Source: Rhodospirillales bacterium URHD0017
Lineage (GTDB): Bacteria > Pseudomonadota > Alphaproteobacteria > Reyranellales > Reyranellaceae
Assembly: GCA_900110395.1 (NCBI GenBank)
Contig: FODP01000009.1
Coordinates: 1-64,000 of the forward strand
Length of the DNA: 64,000 nt
Reading direction: 5' to 3'
Within the stretch, counting starts at the first letter, position 1. Each line of letters starts with the position of its first letter. The position numbers and the translations under genes were made by a program. Below are positions 43,731 to 51,728 of the stretch, one piece after another. The notes under the pieces are model-generated. The model was not told the DNA's origin and made no database searches. It saw only the letters and a program-made list of their open reading frames with translations.

Positions 43731-44891
43731 ATGCCCTACGCCAGCGGGCGCGTCATTCACGATGCCGATGCGCACATCATGGAGCTGCCGGGCTTCCTGA
43801 ACGATCATCTCGAGGCGAAGTACCGCGGCCGAGTCGGCGACGACGTGCTGTTCCCGCGGCACGACGGCTTCCACAGCCACCTGAAGGACGCACGCGATAG
43901 CGGCACGCGGGGCCGCGACTTCGACGACAGCCAGATCATGCTCGCCAAGAACTGGGCGGCCCTCGGTTCTTCCAGCCGCCAGGATCGGCCGCGCTCGGTC
44001 GACCTTCTGGGCTTCGCCAGCCAGCTCATGTTCACGACGGCGTTGTTGAACTATTCCTCGGTGCTCGAAGGCGGGCCTGACCCCGATCTCACCTACGCCG
44101 TGGCGCGGGCGCATACGCGGCACATGGTCGAGTTCTGCTCGGTCGACCGGCGCCTGCTGCCAACGGGCTACGTGCCGCTGGTCGACTTCGAGCGCACGGC
44201 CAAGGCCGCGCAGGAGGCGATCGAGCTCGGCGCCAAGGCGCTGATGATCCCCTCGCGCTGCCCCGACAATCATTCGCCGAGCCACATCGGCTTCGATCCC
44301 TTGTGGGCGATCGCCCAGGAAGCGGGACTGCCGATCGTTTTCCACGTCGGCGGCGGCGGCAAGCTTCTGGAGGACGCCTGGTTCAACAACGGCCTGCCCC
44401 CGGTGCCCGATTTCCATGGCGGCGACGACAATTTCAAGTCGATCGACTACATGGCGATCGCCTATCCGCCGATGAAGGCGCTGACGGCGCTGATCGTCGA
44501 CCGCGTGCTCGACCGCTTTCCCAGGCTGAAGTTCGGCGTCATCGAGCAGGGGGCGTCGTGGGTGCCGGGCTGGATGCGCAACATGGATTCCGCGCACAAC
44601 GCCTTCTACAAGAACGAGGAGCGGCTGCAGAAGATGTCGCTCAAGCCCAGCGAGTTCGTGCGCCGCCAGGTGCGCGCCACGCCCTATCCGCACGAGGATG
44701 CCGGCTGGATCATCGCCAACGCGGGCGACGAGGTCTGTCTCTTCTCGTCGGACTATCCGCACGTCGAAGGCGGCCGCAATCCGATCAAGCGTTTCGAGGC
44801 CTCGATGGCGGAGGCCGGCACAAGCGCGCAGCAAAAGCAGCGCTTCTATTGCGACAACTTCGTCGATCTCATGGGAGCAGGACTGGCATGA
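43731..44891 (+). CDS. Amidohydrolase_2 family protein (ACMSD-like)
   Basis: 386 residues from the ATG at 43731, 4 bases after a GGAGGG-type site. It has the TIM-barrel fold of the amidohydrolase-2 group (decarboxylases such as ACMSD and related hydrolases). Features: the N-terminal DADAHIMELP, in which the usual H-x-H is reduced to D-A-H; a middle VFHVGGGGK His; and the C-terminal FSSDYPHVEGG with Asp. Decarboxylation or hydrolysis of a cyclic or aromatic acid is likely. The stop overlaps the next enoyl-CoA hydratase start by four bases. Confidence 0.8.
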   Translation: MPYASGRVIHDADAHIMELPGFLNDHLEAKYRGRVGDDVLFPRHDGFHSHLKDARDSGTRGRDFDDSQIMLAKNWAALGSSSRQDRPRSVDLLGFASQLMFTTALLNYSSVLEGGPDPDLTYAVARAHTRHMVEFCSVDRRLLPTGYVPLVDFERTAKAAQEAIELGAKALMIPSRCPDNHSPSHIGFDPLWAIAQEAGLPIVFHVGGGGKLLEDAWFNNGLPPVPDFHGGDDNFKSIDYMAIAYPPMKALTALIVDRVLDRFPRLKFGVIEQGASWVPGWMRNMDSAHNAFYKNEERLQKMSLKPSEFVRRQVRATPYPHEDAGWIIANAGDEVCLFSSDYPHVEGGRNPIKRFEASMAEAGTSAQQKQRFYCDNFVDLMGAGLA

Positions 44892-45727
44892 GCACTTATT
44901 CGACCCTTCTGACCGAGCGGACCGGAGCAGTCCTGAAAATCACGACCAACCGGCCGGAGGTGCTGAACGCCCAGAGCCGCGTCCTGCTGGAGGAACTCGA
45001 CGATGCCTTCCGGCGCGCCGTCGATGACGAGGCGGTGCGCGTCATCATCCTGGCCGGTGCCGGCAAGCATTTCTCGGCCGGGCACGACCTCGGCAGCCCA
45101 GAGGAGATGGCGGACCAGAAGAAGACGCCGCTGGAACCGGGCTTCAAGGGCGAGTACCGGCGCCTGTGGGAGCGCTTCTTCGAGAACACCATGCGCTGGC
45201 GCGACCTGCCCAAGCCCACCATCGCCCAGGTCCAGGGCTACTGCATCATGGGCGGCCTGATGATCGCCTCGGCCTGCGACCTCATCATCGCCAGCGAGGA
45301 TGCCCAGTTCGCCGACCGCGCCGTGAAGTGGGGCGGCAGCCACGTGCAGTATTTCTCGATGCCGTGGGACTTCGGGCCGCGCAAGACCAAGGAGTATCTC
45401 TTCACCGGCCGCTTCATCAGCGCCGCCGAAGCCGAACGCGCCGGGCTGGTCAACCGTGTGGTGCCGCGGGAGAAGCTCGAAGCGGAGACGATGGCGCTCG
45501 CCCAGGACATCGCCGAGCGCGATCCCTATGCCATGAAGCTCGCCAAGGCGTCGGTCAACGAGATGCAGGACGCGCAGGGTTTCAAGGCGGCGATGGAGAA
45601 CGCCTTCAAGAACTACATGCTCACCATCCCGCATCGCATGGAGATGGGGACCTACGGGCCTGCGGCGCGGGAGAAGGCGCCGAAGGATCGGTTCGCGGTG
45701 CTGAACAAGAAAGTCGCGTCGTCCTGA
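44888..45727 (+). CDS. Enoyl-CoA hydratase/isomerase family protein (2)
   Basis: 279 residues, crotonase fold: ITTNRPEVLNAQ, then FSAGHDLGSPEE (first oxyanion-hole region) and VQGYCIMGGLMIASACDLIIA (second). A VKWGGSHVQYF loop replaces the usual catalytic-Glu helix, so the reaction may differ from simple hydration. It is coupled to the amidohydrolase gene (ATGA overlap), so the two act on one pathway. A strong hairpin between this gene and the convergent GST gene follows. Confidence 0.85.
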   Translation: MSTYSTLLTERTGAVLKITTNRPEVLNAQSRVLLEELDDAFRRAVDDEAVRVIILAGAGKHFSAGHDLGSPEEMADQKKTPLEPGFKGEYRRLWERFFENTMRWRDLPKPTIAQVQGYCIMGGLMIASACDLIIASEDAQFADRAVKWGGSHVQYFSMPWDFGPRKTKEYLFTGRFISAAEAERAGLVNRVVPREKLEAETMALAQDIAERDPYAMKLAKASVNEMQDAQGFKAAMENAFKNYMLTIPHRMEMGTYGPAAREKAPKDRFAVLNKKVASS

Positions 45728-45787
45728 GCGTAAGCGAAGGACCTCATCGCCGCTGGCAACCGGCATGAGATCCTTCGCTGCGCTCAG
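45722..45787. repeat. Palindromic repeat and bidirectional terminator-like hairpin
   Basis: The arm CCTGAGCG..AGCGAAGGA.CTCAT (45722-45746) pairs with ATGAG.TCCTTCGCT..GCTCAGG (45764-45787) with few mismatches around a 17-base loop. It overlaps the end of the enoyl-CoA hydratase gene and lies before the convergent GST stop. It belongs to the GGATGACA-ended repeat family seen elsewhere in the window. Confidence 0.6.
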
Positions 45788-45794
45788 GATGACA

Positions 45795-46415
45795 TCAGGC
45801 CGCGCGCCTCTGCCGTTCGGCCATCTCCACGCCCATCGCCTTCACGACGGCCGGGCGCTTGAGGTGCTTCTGGTGGTAGGCGGCGATGACCGGCCACTTC
45901 GCGAGGTCGACCTTGAGGAACACCGCCCAGTTCAGCATCACGACCAGGTAGGCATCGGCCACGGTGAAGCTGCTGCCCACCAGATAGTCGCCAGTGCCGA
46001 GCTTCTTCGCCAGGTAGTCGAAGGTCGGCTCGAACAACGCGCGGGCGGCTTCCCTGGTCGCGTCCGCCGACTTGGGATTGAACACGTTGTAGAAGATGCG
46101 CTTGTGCAGCTCGGTCGACAGGTAGTTCAGCGTGTCGATCAGCTGGTAGCGCTCGACCGTGCCCCAGGCCGGCGCCAGGCCCGCCTTGGGCGCAGCGTCG
46201 GCCAGGTACTGCAGCACCGACGGGCCCTCGTTCAGGATGCGGCCGTCGTCCAGCTTGAGCGCCGGTACGTAGCCGTGCGCCGAGATCTGGTAGTAGTCGC
46301 CGCCGTCGTCGGTCTTCTTGTTCTCGATGAAGCGGACCTTGACGGGCAGACCCGCTTCCAGCGCCGTGATATGCGAGGCGAGAGAGCAGGACATGGGTGA
46401 GGCAAACAGTTCCAT
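45795..46415 (-). CDS. Glutathione S-transferase
   Basis: 206 residues, classical bacterial GST. The N-terminus ELFASPMSCSLASHITALEAG carries the S-C-S site typical of beta-class-like enzymes, in which the Cys binds glutathione. The cis-Pro is in GYVPALKLDDG, the gamma-Glu site in LNEGPSVLQYLAD. The C-terminal helix contains FTVADAYLVVMLNWA (N-capping box). It is divergent from a TetR gene 68 bases away, with a repeated operator-like motif between, so expression is probably repressed by that TetR protein. Confidence 0.9.
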   Translation of the reverse strand: MELFASPMSCSLASHITALEAGLPVKVRFIENKKTDDGGDYYQISAHGYVPALKLDDGRILNEGPSVLQYLADAAPKAGLAPAWGTVERYQLIDTLNYLSTELHKRIFYNVFNPKSADATREAARALFEPTFDYLAKKLGTGDYLVGSSFTVADAYLVVMLNWAVFLKVDLAKWPVIAAYHQKHLKRPAVVKAMGVEMAERQRRAA

Positions 46416-46433
46416 CGCGTTCTCCTAGGTTTT

Positions 46434-46505
46434 ATGCGATACGGTACAGAAATACGGCCGAGGAGCCACGTCAAGGCAAAATTATGCGAACCGGTACAGA
46501 AAAAG
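46434..46505. promoter_or_regulatory. Duplicate operator-like motif for the TetR regulator
   Basis: ATGCGATACGGTACAGAAA at 46434-46452 and ATGCGAACCGGTACAGAAA at 46484-46502 match at 17 of 19 positions, exactly 50 bases apart on the same strand. The second copy overlaps the TetR start codon itself, the first the probable GST promoter. The arrangement suggests autorepression and repression of the divergent GST gene by one TetR protein bound twice. Confidence 0.6.
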
Positions 46506-47089
46506 AGAAACGGTCACGCGGCCGTCCGCGCGGCTTCATTACCGAGGAGGTACTTGAAAAGGTCCGCGGCGTGTTCCTCGCCAAGGGTTTCACCGGCGCC
46601 TCGCTCGACGAGCTGAGCGCCGCCGCCGGCCTCAACCGGCCGAGCCTCTACGCCGCGTTCGGCGACAAGGAGCAGCTCTACATCGCCACGCTGCGCTTCT
46701 ACGGCACCAAGAGCATCGAGGGCCTCGATGCGATCCTGGCCGGCCCCGGCACGATCCAGCAGCGCCTGGCCCGCGTTTATTCGGCGGCGATCGATCTCTA
46801 CACCGCGCCGCCGCACCGGCCGGGCTGCATGATCGTCGGCACCGCGGCCGTCGAATCGCCGACCTACCCGAAGATCGCCGAAGCCGCTGCCGAGCTTCTG
46901 GCCGCCATCGAAAAAAGCCTGGAGCGCGGCTTCGCGGCCAGCGACCTGCCCAGGAAGCCCGCGCCGGCGGCGCGCGCCCGCATGGCCGGCGCCATCATGT
47001 ACGCCATCGCCATCCGTGCCCGGCTGGGGGCCAAGGCCGCGGACCTGAAAGCCTTCGCCAATTCCATGGTGCCGACGATCTGCGCCTGA
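46484..47089 (+). CDS. TetR family transcriptional regulator
   Basis: 201 residues from the ATG at 46484. After a basic N-terminal arm (RSRGRPRG) comes the TetR helix-turn-helix: FLAKGFTGASLDELSAAAGLN, then SLYAAFGDKEQLY. The C-terminal ligand domain contains HRPGCMIVGTAAVE, the pattern of the TetR_C family near nitro- or quinone-response regulators (AcrR-like). Duplicate CGGTACAG-containing sites surround its start. Targets likely include the GST gene and perhaps the carotenoid oxygenase gene 18 bases downstream. Confidence 0.88.
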   Translation: MRTGTEKEKRSRGRPRGFITEEVLEKVRGVFLAKGFTGASLDELSAAAGLNRPSLYAAFGDKEQLYIATLRFYGTKSIEGLDAILAGPGTIQQRLARVYSAAIDLYTAPPHRPGCMIVGTAAVESPTYPKIAEAAAELLAAIEKSLERGFAASDLPRKPAPAARARMAGAIMYAIAIRARLGAKAADLKAFANSMVPTICA

Positions 47090-47107
47090 CGTGCTATCCT
47101 CGGTTGG

Positions 47108-48517
47108 ATGACCAACGACGCCTATCCGTGGAGCGCGGGCTTCCGCTCCCTCAACGAAGAGCACGACTACCGCATCGAAGAGATCGACGGCCAGGTGCCG
47201 GCGACGCTCAGGGGCACGCTGTTCCGCAACGGCTCGGGCCGCAACCAGCTGGGCGGCGAGTGGTTTCCCCACTGGTTCGACGGCGACGGCATGATCGCGG
47301 CGCTCAGCTTCGGCGACGACGGCGTCCGCTTCCGCAACCGTTACGTCCGCACCGACAACTACCGAGACGAGACGGCGGCCGGCCACATCATGCATCGCGG
47401 CTTCGGCAAGATGCGCCCGGGCGGCATCTTGGCCAACGCCTTCCGCCTGCCGGCCAACGTCTCCAACACCTCGGTGCTGATGGACGGCGACCGCCTGCTG
47501 TCGCTGTGGGAGGGCGGGCCGCCGGTCGTCCTCGATCCGGCCACGCTCGAGACGCGCGGCGTCGAGAAATTCGCCAGCAAGGTCGAGGCCTTCTCGGCCC
47601 ATCCCAAGCGCGATCCCGAGACCGGCGAGCTGTTCAATTTCGGCGTCGACTACGGCGCCAGGTGCACGCTCTCGCCCTATCGCCTGGCCAAGGGCGTGCT
47701 CACGGCGCTGCCCAGGATCACCCTGCCCTACGCGGTGATGAACCACGACTTCGTGCTGACCAAGAACCACCTCGTCTTCTGCCTCGGGCCGATCCTGTCG
47801 ACGCCGCTCGCCTTCCTGCTGGGCTTCAAGAGTTTCGACGCCGCGCTCCATTGGCAGGGCAAGAAGCCGACGCTGATCCTGCTGGTGCCGCGCGACGGCG
47901 GCAAAGCGCGCATCATCGAGACCGACGCCTTCTTCCAGTTCCACTTCGCCAACGGCTACGAGGAAGACGGCGCGTTGGTGCTCGACCTCTGCCGCTACCC
48001 CGACTACCTGACCATCGGCCAGGCGCTGCGCGACTATTTCAGGTCGCCGTGGCCGTCACGCGGCATGGCGGCCCTGACGCGCCTCACGGTCGATCTGTCG
48101 ACCGGCAAGGTCGACAGCCGTACCTTCGACACCGGCACCGCCAACGAGTTTCCCATCATCAACCCGGCCTATGTCGGCAAGCGTCATCGCTACGCCTACA
48201 TCGCCTGCAATCGCGCCGACCGCGTGACGGGCCTGCAGCAGCAGCTTGCCAAGGTCGATTTCCAGACCGGCACCGTCCAGCGCCACGATTTCGGACCCGA
48301 CGGCGGCTATCCCGGCGAGCCGCTGTTCATCGCGACGCCCGGCGGCGCGGAGGATGACGGCGTGATCGTCACCCTGGTGTTCGACGCCGGCCGGCAGCGC
48401 ACCGACGTCATCGGCCTGGATGCACGCAACCTTTCCGCCAGGCCGCTGTTCGCGGCACGGCTGACACATCACGTGCCGTTCCTGCTGCACGGCACCTTCA
48501 CGCCGCGGCTCTTTTAG
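47108..48517 (+). CDS. Carotenoid cleavage oxygenase family protein
   Basis: 469 residues, seven-bladed propeller enzyme. The four iron-ligand His can be placed at about His165 (AFSAHP), His213 (MNHDF), His279 (FQFHFAN) and His461 near the end (LLHGTF). The N-terminal GTLFRNGSGRNQLG is the family start motif. It cleaves a double bond of carotenoids, retinoids or stilbene/lignin-type phenolics with O2, probably in the cytoplasm or at the membrane. It lies 18 bases behind a TetR gene on the same strand and may be co-transcribed. Confidence 0.88.
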   Translation: MTNDAYPWSAGFRSLNEEHDYRIEEIDGQVPATLRGTLFRNGSGRNQLGGEWFPHWFDGDGMIAALSFGDDGVRFRNRYVRTDNYRDETAAGHIMHRGFGKMRPGGILANAFRLPANVSNTSVLMDGDRLLSLWEGGPPVVLDPATLETRGVEKFASKVEAFSAHPKRDPETGELFNFGVDYGARCTLSPYRLAKGVLTALPRITLPYAVMNHDFVLTKNHLVFCLGPILSTPLAFLLGFKSFDAALHWQGKKPTLILLVPRDGGKARIIETDAFFQFHFANGYEEDGALVLDLCRYPDYLTIGQALRDYFRSPWPSRGMAALTRLTVDLSTGKVDSRTFDTGTANEFPIINPAYVGKRHRYAYIACNRADRVTGLQQQLAKVDFQTGTVQRHDFGPDGGYPGEPLFIATPGGAEDDGVIVTLVFDAGRQRTDVIGLDARNLSARPLFAARLTHHVPFLLHGTFTPRLF

Positions 48518-48619
48518 CGCCTCGACGCAGTGCAGGCACTGCTGTCAGTTTTGGGACTTTCCGGCATTCCCGGTATTTCCGGCAGAGCGTCTGGTGTGGC
48601 GAGAAAAACGACCCCCTAT

Positions 48620-48670
48620 CGGTTGGGCCGGCGCAGCAGCCCAACCGGGTCCGACGGCGATCAGTCGGAC
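48620..48670. other. Two adjacent stem-loops in the 48.52-48.76 kb gap
   Basis: CGGTTGGGC/GCCCAACCG (48620-48647, 10-base loop) is followed one base later by GTCCGAC/GTCGGAC (48649-48670, 8-base loop), both perfect. A third hairpin, GCAGTGC/GCACTGC, is at 48527-48542 right after the carotenoid oxygenase stop. They occupy a 243-base gap between convergent genes in which no ORF stands out. They may be terminators or a small structured RNA; no T-run follows the two main hairpins. Confidence 0.45.
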
Positions 48671-48760
48671 GCTCGTATGTGAATCGGATCGACGATGAGA
48701 AAGAGCAAATAGAGCCGTCGACCCTACCATAAACTCCAGTGCTGATCAATAACTATAGTT

Positions 48761-49480
48761 TTAGTAGCGCTTGGGCGTCGTCAGCGCAGGCTGCGGCGGG
48801 CCCTGCTGACCGTCGGCCACGCGGACGAAGAGCGTGCTGGCGCAGCGCACCGAATCGTAAGCCTCCTCGCCCCGCTTGCTTGGCGTCGCATCGGTGTGCT
48901 GGACCTCGATGACGTAGCCGCCGCGCCACGGCAGCGTTGCCTCGAACGTGCCCTGCTCGTCGGTCTTGAACTCGCGCTTCCAGCCGGATTCGGCGATCAG
49001 CTCGGCCTTGGCCTTGGCCAGCGCCTTGCCCTGGTAGAAGACCTTGAACAGGCCGGGCTTGCCGGCGGGCACGATGTCGAGGGTGTTGACCGGCGCCTGC
49101 TCCTTGAAGTCGGCGACGCTGCGCGCACCGAGCCGGGTCAGCACCTTGGTGGGCTTGTCGCCGCGGCGCTCGGTGATGGCGACGTTCTCGGCGACGATGC
49201 TGTCGTCCTTGCCCACCGGGCCGGCGACGGCGAAGAAGCCCGCGGTCTTGTCGACCTTCAGCGCCTTGTCGCTGCCCGCGACCCTGGCCTCGGGCTTCAG
49301 CCGATCGAGCAGTCCGGGCGAGGCCTCGCGCAGGTTCTCGTCGAACTCGCCGAAATAGATGCGGGCGCCGTCGCCCTCGCGCTCGACCCAGATCGTATGG
49401 GCCGCAGCGCTGCCGATGAGACCGAACGACACGAGCGTGGCCATCGCCGCTCGCAGGAACCTTGTGAGCTTACCCTCCAA
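48761..49480 (-). CDS. DUF4198-like exported protein (metal-uptake-associated type)
   Basis: 239 residues. A TTG at 49480 gives a proper signal peptide (KLTRFLRAAMATLVSFGLIGSAAAH, cut after AAA); an internal ATG at 49444 would leave it without basic residues. The mature start HTIWVEREG fits the DUF4198/NikM-like periplasmic family, which begins with His after cleavage. The C-terminal domain has the strand pattern of this group (GTFEATLPWRGGYVIEVQHTD). Relatives are linked to nickel, cobalt or iron uptake, so a metal role is possible. No transporter is adjacent. Tandem 11-mers precede it. Confidence 0.65.
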   Translation of the reverse strand: MEGKLTRFLRAAMATLVSFGLIGSAAAHTIWVEREGDGARIYFGEFDENLREASPGLLDRLKPEARVAGSDKALKVDKTAGFFAVAGPVGKDDSIVAENVAITERRGDKPTKVLTRLGARSVADFKEQAPVNTLDIVPAGKPGLFKVFYQGKALAKAKAELIAESGWKREFKTDEQGTFEATLPWRGGYVIEVQHTDATPSKRGEEAYDSVRCASTLFVRVADGQQGPPQPALTTPKRY

Positions 49481-49507
49481 TAGGGCCTTTTTAACCCAGA
49501 TCGCGAG

Positions 49508-49529
49508 TGCATTCTAAATGCATTCTAGA
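49508..49529. promoter_or_regulatory. Tandem 11-mer upstream of the DUF4198-like gene
   Basis: TGCATTCTAAA is directly followed by TGCATTCTAGA (10 of 11 identical). The TTCTA-A/G-A words resemble half-sites of the iron control element bound by Irr in alphaproteobacteria (TTCTAAA), but no canonical inverted arrangement is present. The site lies 28 bases upstream of the start used for the 48761-49480 gene, so regulation by iron is a suggestion only. Confidence 0.35.
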
Positions 49530-49604
49530 CTTTGAGACTTATAATTTGCGGCCCTGCCCGAACCCGCCGCAATCCCAAGCACTATCGTTCCCGCGGGCGC
49601 TGGC

Positions 49605-49778
49605 GTGCTGTCGCCGAACGATATCCGCGCCGAAGAAGACTGGCCGGCGTCGACCGATCCGTCGGCAGACAGCATTGCCCCGCCGAACACGTCCAGCGCG
49701 GCCGTGCAGGCCGACGACGCGCGGCAGCCCGACGACAAGATCGCCAGCATCGCAGATCATTGCCATGCCGCAGACTGA
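49605..49778 (+). CDS. Small Ala/Asp/Pro-rich hypothetical ORF
   Basis: 57 residues from a GTG, with an open frame reaching back to about 49550. Composition (DPSADSIAPPNTSSAAVQADD) resembles a disordered exported or linker segment, and codon positions look coding (GC-rich third positions). It overlaps the following gene fragment by 14 bases. No family recognised; it may be the remnant of a longer gene. Confidence 0.3.
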   Translation: MLSPNDIRAEEDWPASTDPSADSIAPPNTSSAAVQADDARQPDDKIASIADHCHAAD

Positions 49779-50048
49779 CGCCATCCCGCGTCCGGCCGAT
49801 CCCGAGTTCGCGCCGATCCGGTCGCAGCTTGCGCGAGCGTTCATCGCGCACAAAGGCGATCTGGGCGTCGCCTTCGCCGACGACGCCGCGATCCTGCAGC
49901 GGACCGACGAGACATCGCGTGGTTGCTGCTGGAACGCATGGGCAAGGCGTGGCTTGCGCGCGACGAAGCGTGGCTGCAACCCCATCGCTGGTTCACGGCG
50001 ATCGTCGAAGGCCTGATAACAGAACGGCCCGGGAAGCTGAACGGCTAG
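49765..50048 (+). pseudogene. Small hypothetical gene with a one-base frameshift
   Basis: The first frame reads MPQTDAIPRPADPEFAPIRS and continues through FADDAAILQRTDE. After about 49912 the coherent reading moves to the next frame: DIAWLLLERMGKAWLARDEA, then WFTAIVEGLITERPGKLNG, ending at 50048. One missing base at GACGAGACATC restores a single 94-residue protein. Either a sequencing or assembly indel or a young pseudogene. No known family was recognised. Confidence 0.55.
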
Positions 50049-50052
50049 GAAC

Positions 50053-50916
50053 CTAGCTTGGCGATGAACGCTTGCGGTATGGTTGTGGCGTTCGCACGCA
50101 GTCTTCTTCTGCCGCATTGAACGGGCCATGCGCGGGGAATTGCAGGGTGATATCGCCGCCGGATGGATGTGGATCGGCAGTGATCTCAAAACAAAATTCC
50201 GTTCTGTGTCTTGGGGTGCCTTCGAAGACGTCATTGTAGTCGACCCAACCCCAAATGTACTCGTGCCCACCTTTTTCGGACAGTCGCTTCATTTCGGCGG
50301 CGGACACCGAAACCCGCGCCGAATTGAATGTCGTGTGTGGGCCCATAATGGCTGACTCTGTGTGAACATCGGGATAATTCCAGTCGGACGGCATGACTTC
50401 ATTAAACATTCGACCCCCGAGCCCCAAAACGAGATGGCGGGTAGGAGTTGCGCCGCTGTTTTCTAGTTCCGCAAAGACATTGTAGGCCACGATCGGTCCT
50501 TCCACGACCGCGCCCGAAGAATTCGTCCACCTGTTCTGGCGGACTGCTTCGCAAACGATGCGTTTTACAAATACATAGGCGCGCAGTTCCGTTTGGGCGT
50601 TCTGCGAACTGATCTTCACACTGCTTTCAGCAGCTACTGCTGCGCGTCCTGCCGCCACAGCAGCCCAGCCAGTGAAGGCCAGCGAGACAGCAACAGCGAA
50701 AAATCCGACGCGTGCCCAGAAGACCGCGTCTTCTGCCGCTTGCGCCTGCCGACGCTGCTCACACAGATCGGCTGCATCGTGGTCCGCAGGTCGTTCGCAG
50801 TTTACGGCGTAGGGCGTTTCCGCCGCCTTTGATGGAACGTTTTGCGCAGCGCCCTCGCAAACGATGCAAACGAGGACGATTAAGGCCGCAAGCGAGTGGA
50901 AATGCCGGATATTCAT
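50053..50916 (-). CDS. Membrane-anchored hypothetical protein
   Basis: 287 residues from the ATG at 50916 (an upstream in-frame start adds 13 less plausible residues). Order: signal-like N-terminus (MNIRHFHSLAALIVLVCIV); a segment with two Cys (NCERPADHDAADLCEQRR); one membrane helix near VGFFAVAVSLAFTGWAA; an amphipathic AAGRAAVAAESSVKIS stretch; then a beta-rich domain starting ELRAYVFVKRI. Proteins of this layout (EQRRAAEAAE, one helix, then ELRAYV) are frequent in accessory parts of proteobacterial genomes and have no known role. Codon use is AT-richer than in surrounding genes. Confidence 0.65.
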   Translation of the reverse strand: MNIRHFHSLAALIVLVCIVCEGAAQNVPSKAAETPYAVNCERPADHDAADLCEQRRQAQAAEDAVFWARVGFFAVAVSLAFTGWAAVAAGRAAVAAESSVKISSQNAQTELRAYVFVKRIVCEAVRQNRWTNSSGAVVEGPIVAYNVFAELENSGATPTRHLVLGLGGRMFNEVMPSDWNYPDVHTESAIMGPHTTFNSARVSVSAAEMKRLSEKGGHEYIWGWVDYNDVFEGTPRHRTEFCFEITADPHPSGGDITLQFPAHGPFNAAEEDCVRTPQPYRKRSSPS

Positions 50917-51054
50917 GGACGCCGCCTTGTCGTGCACCCGGTGATGGAAACACAACTCAAGCCGTAACGCCCTGTTGATATCGTGCTGGACCTATAGGCG
51001 ACGTCGTCGTTCTGGTGTGATCAGATGCAAACAAGTTGTTTATCGTAGGGGAAC

Positions 51055-51711
51055 ATGCGCTTTCGACTCACATACAACGGACCCCTGAAAGCGACTCAAG
51101 GCCAGCCGGGACCGATGCACACCGACAAAAGGGCGGCGCATAAGCATGACATCAGACGCGAGTTTCATCGCCAGCTAAAGGAGCTATGGACGACGAACCG
51201 GTTCTTAAGTTCGCATGAAATGTCACCGGCCGCTTTGCAGGGCACAATGCGACGCCCCAGCGATCCGCAAGTGTGGGGGGACGACCCTCATACGTACCGG
51301 CCGATGGTCGACATAGTGGCTGAAGCCTACCGGATGAACGGCTGCCGATTTGTGCCTCTTGTGCGGAAAGAAATCTCGCTGTCTTGTTCGCTGCGAATCT
51401 TGTTTCTTCGGCGTGACTTCCCGGCAAGTGTCCTAAATGCTGGCGACATCGACAATCGGTTGAAGACGCTGATCGACGCACTGCGAATGCCTTCTAGCCC
51501 GGCAGAAATGCCGATTGGACCGCAGGCCGGAGAAGACCCGTTTTTTGTTCTGCTGGATGACGATCGTCAGATAACCCACGTCGAAGCAGAAACAGATGCG
51601 GCACTTGCTGGCCCAGACGATCGTGAAAACGATCCAAGCTTCGCGCGACTAGTGATAACTGTCGAAGTTCGACCCTACGACGTAACTACCTTCAATTTGG
51701 CGTTTGCGTAA
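51055..51711 (+). CDS. RusA-like endonuclease-fold protein
   Basis: 218 residues. The sequence AGDIDNRLKTLIDALRMP (Asp131, Asp133, Lys137, Asp141), followed after about 20 residues by FFVLLDDDRQITHVE (Asp168-170), matches the core of RusA Holliday-junction resolvases (D-L-D-N...K...DAL...LDD-x-Q). RusA is about 120 residues, so here there is an extra N-terminal region of about 100 residues and a 20-residue insert between the motifs. Classic RusA genes sit in lambdoid prophages; no phage genes surround this one. Visibly AT-rich with a long 5' gap, next to a tRNA fragment, hence probably acquired. Confidence 0.6.
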   Translation: MRFRLTYNGPLKATQGQPGPMHTDKRAAHKHDIRREFHRQLKELWTTNRFLSSHEMSPAALQGTMRRPSDPQVWGDDPHTYRPMVDIVAEAYRMNGCRFVPLVRKEISLSCSLRILFLRRDFPASVLNAGDIDNRLKTLIDALRMPSSPAEMPIGPQAGEDPFFVLLDDDRQITHVEAETDAALAGPDDRENDPSFARLVITVEVRPYDVTTFNLAFA

Positions 51712-51712
51712 A

Positions 51713-51728
51713 AGTGCATGCATGCACT
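51713..51728. repeat. Perfect 16-base palindrome
   Basis: AGTGCATGCATGCACT starts one base after the stop codon of the RusA-like gene. It could act as a short terminator hairpin or a protein-binding site. No T-run follows. Confidence 0.5.
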
